A stretch of DNA of 64,000 nucleotides from Myxococcaceae bacterium (GTDB lineage Bacteria; Myxococcota; Myxococcia; Myxococcales; Myxococcaceae), in assembly GCA_016793095.1 (NCBI GenBank), contig JAEUJQ010000068.1:1-64000 (forward strand). The letters run 5' to 3'. The notes under the pieces are model-generated. The model worked only from the letters and a program-made list of their open reading frames with translations. It had not been told where the DNA came from and did not search any database. Position 1 is the first letter of the stretch. Each line of letters starts with the position of its first letter. The translations under genes and the position numbers were made by a program. Of this stretch, positions 59,656-64,000 are shown one piece after another.

Positions 59656-60720
59656 TCAAGACGCCTGAGCGGGCGCTTGATTCACGGGCGCGGGCTCGGC
59701 GGGAGGCGTCACGGGCGCGTCCTCTTCCTTGAACTCGGTGATCAGCTTCCCCGCGACGTAGAGGAACGGGAACGAGACGAAGAGGCCGACGAAGCCGAGC
59801 AGGTGCTCCCAGGCGATGAGCGAGAGGATCAGCACGAAGCCCGGCAGCGGCACGTGGCGCGCGGCGAGGCGCGGGTTGAGGAAGTAGGACTCGAGCTTGT
59901 GCAGCACGAAGGTAAGGCCGATGAAGAGGCCGACGCCGACGAAGCCCTTCGTCTGGTACGCGACCACCGACAGCACCGCGCCGGAGATCAGGTTGCCCAC
60001 CACCGGGATCAGGCCGGACACGAAGATCAGCAACATCAACATCGGCACGTGCGGCACGCCGATCAGCAGCAGCACCGGCAGGGTGAGCAGCGCGTTGGCG
60101 GCGGCGACGATGAACTGGAGCTGCACCGTGAGGCTGACCGCGTCGGCGACGAACTCACCCCAGCGCGTCAGCGTGCCGAACAACGAGTCGGGCGCGAGCG
60201 ACTGGCGGAAGCTGCGCAGGCGCTCCTCGTCGAGGAAGTACACGACGGCGAGGATGAACCCGACGAGGGCGTAGATGACGAGGTGGCCGAGATCCGCCGC
60301 CGACTTCGCGACGTTCGCCGCGTAGTGCTGCGCCGACTCCACCAGCCGCTCGGTGTCGGGCAGGTGCGGCTCGAGCTCGAGGAAGAGCGGGTTCTCGCGC
60401 ACCGCGGCGATGCGCTCGGGCAGCGTCTGGCGGGTCTCCTTCACCAGCTGCGCGACCCGCCCCGCGCTCAGCCACCCGCCCAGGCCCGCGGCGACGCTCA
60501 CCAGCACCAGCACGAGCCCCAGCGACACCACCCGCGACAGCTTGAAGCGCCTCGAGACGAGGCCCGCCGACCAGAACAGCAGGCGCTCGAAGGCGACGAA
60601 GAACGCCAGCAGCACCAGCAGCTTTCGAAACACCAGCAGCAGCGCGAGGAAGGCGACCAACGCCAGCGCCCGCTTCGGCGTCTTCTCCCGGAAGAAGTCA
60701 GCCAGCCGGTCCCGTCGCAT
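59656..60720 (-). CDS. AI-2E family transporter (PerM/YdiK-type permease)
   Basis: A 354-residue membrane protein with about seven to eight helices: a paired N-terminal set (LALVAFLALLLVFRKLLVLLAFFVAF), a long periplasmic helical segment (VAQLVKETRQTLPERIAAV), and a C-terminal bundle including VLLLIGVPHVPMLMLLIFVSGLIPVVGNLISG with the family-typical PxVG motif. Despite the name, most members do not export autoinducer-2; some are Na+/H+ antiporters. The tail is Pro/Ala-rich. The tRNA-Gln gene lies 54 bp upstream on the same strand. Confidence 0.85.
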   Translation of the reverse strand: MRRDRLADFFREKTPKRALALVAFLALLLVFRKLLVLLAFFVAFERLLFWSAGLVSRRFKLSRVVSLGLVLVLVSVAAGLGGWLSAGRVAQLVKETRQTLPERIAAVRENPLFLELEPHLPDTERLVESAQHYAANVAKSAADLGHLVIYALVGFILAVVYFLDEERLRSFRQSLAPDSLFGTLTRWGEFVADAVSLTVQLQFIVAAANALLTLPVLLLIGVPHVPMLMLLIFVSGLIPVVGNLISGAVLSVVAYQTKGFVGVGLFIGLTFVLHKLESYFLNPRLAARHVPLPGFVLILSLIAWEHLLGFVGLFVSFPFLYVAGKLITEFKEEDAPVTPPAEPAPVNQAPAQAS

Positions 60721-60741
60721 GCGCCCTCCGGAAACACGAAA

Positions 60742-60765
60742 GCCGCCGGAGTCTCCTCCGGCGGC
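60742..60765 (-). terminator. Terminator of tRNA-Gln
   Basis: Perfect 10-bp arms GCCGCCGGAG and CTCCGGCGGC with a 4-base loop; on the minus strand the stem is followed by TTTCGTGTTT. It begins 10 bp past the tRNA 3' end. Confidence 0.85.
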
Positions 60766-60774
60766 CTCGGTCAG

Positions 60775-60846
60775 CTGGGGAACTAGGATTCGAACCTAGA
60801 TAGGCAGAGTCAGAGTCTGCAGTCCTAGCCGTTAGACGATTCCCCA
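60775..60846 (-). tRNA. tRNA-Gln (anticodon CTG)
   Basis: Cloverleaf on the minus strand: acceptor TGGGGAA/TTCCCCA, anticodon stem GCAGA/TCTGC with loop CTCTGAC (anticodon CTG), T-arm CTAGG-TTCGAAT-CCTAG, discriminator G. The U1-A72 pair and G73 are identity features of tRNA-Gln. CCA is not encoded, unlike in tRNA-Pro. Confidence 0.95.
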
Positions 60847-60863
60847 AGATGCTGCAGTGCTGC

Positions 60864-61220
60864 TCACTTCTTCGGCCTGGATGGCTTTCCTTTACCAGAA
60901 GTCGGCTCGTTTGGAACCACGTAGATGCGAACCTCCTCGTTCGCCTCGTAGATGTTCAGACCCAGCCACTGGCCCTTTCCTGACGGGTTGGGGATGTGGA
61001 TGGCCTTCACCCCGGGCTGGTTGATGACGTTGCGCCAGGTGCTGGGGGAGTAGACCTTCCTGTAGAACTTCATGGTCCCCTCCCAGTCCGACGGGGACTT
61101 GTAGCGGTGCTCGCCCACCTGCCGGGCCGCGTCGGGCAGTACCGCCCCCAGGTCCGTCTCTCCGGCCAGGGCAGGGGCCGCGAGGAGGGCCGTCGTCATC
61201 ACCAGGGCTCTCAGCACCAT
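60864..61220 (-). CDS. Hypothetical exported protein, 118 aa
   Basis: A cleavable signal peptide (VLRALVMTTALLAAPALA) precedes a small domain containing SDWEGTMKFYRKVY, HIPNPSGKGQWLGLNIYE and EVRIYVVP, ending in a Lys/Pro-rich tail. I recognise no named family. It is co-directional with the CPBP protease gene, 10 bp downstream of it, so probably in one operon with gltX. Confidence 0.65.
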   Translation of the reverse strand: MVLRALVMTTALLAAPALAGETDLGAVLPDAARQVGEHRYKSPSDWEGTMKFYRKVYSPSTWRNVINQPGVKAIHIPNPSGKGQWLGLNIYEANEEVRIYVVPNEPTSGKGKPSRPKK

Positions 61221-61230
61221 CGAACCTCCC

Positions 61231-62067
61231 TCACAGCCACTTCCAGGCCGAGATCACGTCCATGAAGACCGCCACCAGCCCGTGGAGGAGGGCTCCATAC
61301 CAGAAGCTGCGGGTCCTCAACGCCAGAATGCCCAGCGCGATGCCCGCGACGATGCTGCCCAGCGCCTCCAGCTCGGCCTTGCCCAGGTGCATGATCGCGA
61401 ACGGCGCCATCTGGAGCAGCACCGCCGCCGTCCTGCCCAGCTTCGGCAACAGCCCGTTCAGCATCCACCCGCGGAAGAGGAACTCCCAGCCGACGAAGTA
61501 GGCGAAGTAACAGAGCTCGTAGAGCACGAAGAGCTTCACGCTCGTCACGCTCTGGCCGTCCACGTTCAGCATGAACGCCGAATTCCCGGCGAGCGGGTAG
61601 ATGCCCTTGAAGGCGTCGAGCTTCGAGGCGACGAAGGCCGCCGGCAGCATGACCGCGAGGAAGACGGCGGTGATCAGCAACCCCTGCCGCCAGTTGCCCA
61701 GGCCGAAGCCATACCTGCGGTGGAAGCTGCCCTTCGTCGCCACCGAGAGGACGAGCGGCACCACGAGGTAGAGGAGCAGCGACGAGCCGAACCACCAGAA
61801 GTGGCCGAGCACGTTCGCCGCCGGGTGCTTGTCGAACCGGTCGCCGACGAGCGTGCGGAAGTAGCCGGTGTTGCCCTGGTAGTGGCTGATGATCAGCAGC
61901 GCGCAGGCGCCGCAGGCGACGACGGTGGGCTCCGAGGCGAAGCCCGCGAGGTACCGGCGGAAGAGCGTGACGAGCTGGCGGATCCGCCCGGTCCGGCGTG
62001 GGAGCGCAGGCGGAGGAGGTGGCGCGTCGGGCTGCGGCGCCGGCTGGGGAGCGGCCTCCGGCGTCAC
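61231..62067 (-). CDS. CPBP family intramembrane metalloprotease
   Basis: A 278-residue membrane protein with a Pro-rich cytoplasmic start and about eight helices. WEFLFRGWMLNGL corresponds to motif 1 (EExxxR-like, here WEFLFR), FAIMHLGKAE to the second His motif and WYGALLHGLVAVFMD to the third, as in CPBP/Rce1-type glutamic or zinc-dependent intramembrane proteases. The first Glu of the usual EE pair is replaced by Trp, a variant also seen in other CPBP proteins. The GTG overlaps the gltX stop by 4 bp. Confidence 0.8.
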   Translation of the reverse strand: MTPEAAPQPAPQPDAPPPPPALPRRTGRIRQLVTLFRRYLAGFASEPTVVACGACALLIISHYQGNTGYFRTLVGDRFDKHPAANVLGHFWWFGSSLLLYLVVPLVLSVATKGSFHRRYGFGLGNWRQGLLITAVFLAVMLPAAFVASKLDAFKGIYPLAGNSAFMLNVDGQSVTSVKLFVLYELCYFAYFVGWEFLFRGWMLNGLLPKLGRTAAVLLQMAPFAIMHLGKAELEALGSIVAGIALGILALRTRSFWYGALLHGLVAVFMDVISAWKWL

Positions 62068-63509
62068 CGCAGGGCCGCGTCGAGGCGGTGGAAGGTCTCG
62101 TCACGACCGAGCAGCTCGAGCGTCACTCCGATGCCCGGGCTCACCGTGTTGCCGGTAGCGGCGACGCGGATCGGCTGCGCCACCGCGCCCACCTTCGCGC
62201 CGTTGGCGTCGGCCACCGTCTTGACGATCGGGTCGAGGGCCGCGGTCGTCCAGTCGGTCAGCTTCGCGAGCTCCTCGCGCGCCTTCTGCAGGAGCGCCTT
62301 GCCCTCGGGCGTCAGGTGCTTCGCCGCCGCCGCGCCGTCGATGGTGACGCCCTTCACGTAGTAGGGCTTCAATTTCTCGGCCATCTCCACCAGCGTCGTG
62401 GAGCGCTCGGCGAACGCGCGCACTCCCAGCTCGAGCTTCGCGTCCACCGCGGCCTCGGGCACGCCCGTCGCCTGCAGGTACGGGAGCAGCTGCATCGCCA
62501 CCTCGAGCGGCTCGGTGTTCTTGATCCAGTGCTGGTTCAACGCGACCAGCTTCCCCGGGTTCCACACGCCGTTGGCCTTGCCAACGTGCTCGAAGTCGAA
62601 CTTCTCGATCAGCTGCTCGCGCGTGAAGGTCTCGTCGTTGCCGTGGCTCCAGCCGAGGCGCGCGATGAAGTTGAGGAGCGCGTGGGGGAGAATGCCGTTC
62701 TCCTTGTGCTTCATGACGTCGGCCTCGGGGTGCCGGCGCTTGCTCAGCTTCTCCTTGTCCTGTCCGAGGATGAGCGGGATGTGGGCGAAGCGCGGCGGCT
62801 CCCAGCCGAAGGCCTCGTAGATCATCAGCTGCGGGAAGGTGCTGTTGATGTGCTCCTGGCCGCGCCCGACGTGGGTGATGGCCATGTCGTGATCGTCCAC
62901 CACGCAGCCGAAGTTGTAGAGCGGCACGCCGTCGCTCCGCAGCAGCACGAAGTCGTCGAAGTCGTCGTAGGGCTTCTCGATGCGGCCCAGCACGAGATCG
63001 TCGAAGCCGAACCGGCCCTCGCGGCGAGGCATCTTGAAGCGGATCAGCGCGGGCTTCTCGAGGGTCTGGTTCTTGTCGCGCCAGGGGCTGGTGAACTTGA
63101 AGCCGGCCGAGCGCAGGTCGTCGCCCTCCTTGAGGCCCTTCTCGGCGGCGAAGGCCTTGCGGGCCGCGCTCAGCTCGTCCTCCGTCGAGTAGTCGCGGTA
63201 GGCCCAGCCGGCGTCGATCAGCTGCTGCGCGAGCTGCCCGTAGCGGTCGAGCTTCTTCATCTGGAAGTAGGGGCCGTGGCGGCCGTCCTTGCCGGGGCCT
63301 TCGTCCCAGTCGATGCCCAGCCAGGTGAGCCCATCGAGGATCGCCTGGAGCGACTGCGGCGTGCTGCGCTCTTGATCGGTGTCCTCGATGCGCAGCACGA
63401 AGGTGCCGCCGTGCCGACGGGCGAAGAGCCAGTTGAAGAGCGCCGTGCGGGCGCCTCCGATGTGCAGGTAGCCGGTGGGCGAGGGCGCAAAGCGCAGACG
63501 TGGCTTCAT
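62064..63509 (-). CDS. gltX: Glutamyl-tRNA synthetase
   Basis: A 481-residue class I synthetase charging tRNA-Glu (and possibly tRNA-Gln, if it is non-discriminating). RFAPSPTGYLHIGGARTALFNWL contains the HIGH-type signature and KLSKRRHPEADV the KMSKS equivalent; the C-terminal helical anticodon domain has ALLQKAREELAKL. No Cys4 zinc motif is seen. Length typical. Whether a separate GlnRS exists cannot be told from this window. Confidence 0.95.
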   Translation of the reverse strand: MKPRLRFAPSPTGYLHIGGARTALFNWLFARRHGGTFVLRIEDTDQERSTPQSLQAILDGLTWLGIDWDEGPGKDGRHGPYFQMKKLDRYGQLAQQLIDAGWAYRDYSTEDELSAARKAFAAEKGLKEGDDLRSAGFKFTSPWRDKNQTLEKPALIRFKMPRREGRFGFDDLVLGRIEKPYDDFDDFVLLRSDGVPLYNFGCVVDDHDMAITHVGRGQEHINSTFPQLMIYEAFGWEPPRFAHIPLILGQDKEKLSKRRHPEADVMKHKENGILPHALLNFIARLGWSHGNDETFTREQLIEKFDFEHVGKANGVWNPGKLVALNQHWIKNTEPLEVAMQLLPYLQATGVPEAAVDAKLELGVRAFAERSTTLVEMAEKLKPYYVKGVTIDGAAAAKHLTPEGKALLQKAREELAKLTDWTTAALDPIVKTVADANGAKVGAVAQPIRVAATGNTVSPGIGVTLELLGRDETFHRLDAALR

Positions 63510-63629
63510 GGTCGGCGCCCCTAGCAGACGGCGCGGCCCATGGGGATCAGTCTCGAAGGGAGGTCGGAAACGGGCAGCGGGGAGGACGAATACGCTAGGC
63601 TGCTTCGTCTGGCCGGTCAGGAGTCCAAC

Positions 63630-64000
63630 ATGCGTCGTGCCCTCGTTGCGCTGGTCCTCGCCGGGTCGTGGACTGCTTGCTTCGAGCCGCCCGTCGAGCA
63701 GTGCGGGGAGCCGGGCTACACCTGCCCGGGCGACGGAGGCCTCGCCGGTGGTCGCGCAGGTGGAACTGCTGGCGGCTCGGGCGCCGGCGGCCGTGCAGGC
63801 GGCGTGGGTGGCGGGGTCAGCGGCGGTCGTGCGGGTGGGACTGGCGGGGGCTCGTTCGGCGGAGGCGGGGCCATCGGCGGCGGTCGCGCGGGCGGAGCTG
63901 GTGGCGGTGGCGGATCGATCGGCGGGGGCCGTGCCGGAGGAGCGGGTGGAGGCGTCAGCGGCGGTCGCGCAGGTGGTACCGCAGGCGGCGGGGGAGCGTT
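63630..64000 (+). CDS. Gly-rich lipoprotein, N-terminal part, truncated by window edge
   Basis: ATG at 63630 with GGAG 7 nt upstream. The signal peptide ends in lipobox WTAC (Cys17), followed by a short Cys-containing patch (EQCGEPGYTCPGDGG) and then a continuous Gly/Ala/Arg-rich linker built on GGRAGG units to the window edge (about 90 residues). The layout is the same as in the three Cys-rich lipoproteins at 29-36 kb, so a Cys-rich domain probably follows outside the window. Confidence 0.8.
   Translation, partial: MRRALVALVLAGSWTACFEPPVEQCGEPGYTCPGDGGLAGGRAGGTAGGSGAGGRAGGVGGGVSGGRAGGTGGGSFGGGGAIGGGRAGGAGGGGGSIGGGRAGGAGGGVSGGRAGGTAGGGGA

Noticed and set aside
58114-60786. 890-codon open frame on the plus strand
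   Set aside because: It lies opposite the radical SAM, roadblock-like and AI-2E-family genes; its Arg/His/Glu/Val-rich composition is the usual antisense shadow in GC-rich DNA.

Overview
The window is high-GC DNA from a Gram-negative bacterium, most probably a myxobacterium (phylum Myxococcota). Supporting signs: infC appears to start at ATC and to encode an IF3 with a Pro/Ala-rich C-terminal tail, as known for Myxococcus xanthus Dsg/IF3; there are several lipoproteins with Gly/Ala/Ser-rich linkers and Cys-rich modules; and there is a eukaryote-type Ser/Thr kinase with PEGA domains beside an FHA protein. All functions are inferred by reading the sequence; no database search was run.

Layout. 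1-5 kb: the 5' end of a B12-dependent ribonucleotide reductase (nrdJ, leaving the window on the left) with an elaborate upstream region, a 2Fe-2S ferredoxin, a BAX-inhibitor-1-like membrane protein, an ATP-grasp-like protein and a DsbA-fold isomerase. 5.2-16.2 kb: a complete alpha-2-macroglobulin operon of the yfaP/T/A/S/Q type. Its macroglobulin has a thioester motif, and its YfaQ protein carries metalloprotease-like, PBP-transpeptidase-like and SpoIID-like motifs; a DUF4846 protein follows. 16.5-26.4 kb: a tightly packed housekeeping run (asnS, holA, metG, HEAT protein, tatD, bamD, TPR, FHA-DUF4388). 26.4-32.6 kb: a PEGA kinase and two large Cys-rich lipoproteins. 32.7-34.6 kb: rpsP-khpA-rimM-trmD. 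34.6-38.8 kb: another Cys-rich lipoprotein, a GH1 glycosidase and prs. 38.9-44.5 kb: infC-rpmI-rplT-pheS-pheT-ihfA, the same order as in E. coli.

44.6-54.2 kb is a 9.65-kb integrative element in the 3' half of tRNA-Pro(GGG), bounded by 47-bp direct repeats. It encodes a tyrosine integrase with a zinc-ribbon insertion, two excisionase-like HTH proteins, a candidate HUH rolling-circle replication initiator, a serine recombinase, repressors, a terminase pair (TerS-like and complete TerL) and small cargo genes, but no capsid, portal or tail genes. This is the gene content of a phage satellite. The integrase reading frame crosses the right attachment site. When the element is joined into a circle on paper, the frame continues without a stop into the HTH gene at the left end, which overlaps rep. 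Excision would therefore create an int-HTH fusion and place rep downstream of the int promoter. I consider this the most interesting observation in the window.

54.4-64 kb: asd, a Crp-like regulator divergent from a sterol-desaturase-family gene around a perfect palindrome, a radical SAM protein, a roadblock-like protein, an EEP-phosphatase remnant, an AI-2E-family permease, tRNA-Gln(CTG), a CPBP protease, gltX, and the start of a further Gly-rich lipoprotein that leaves the window on the right.
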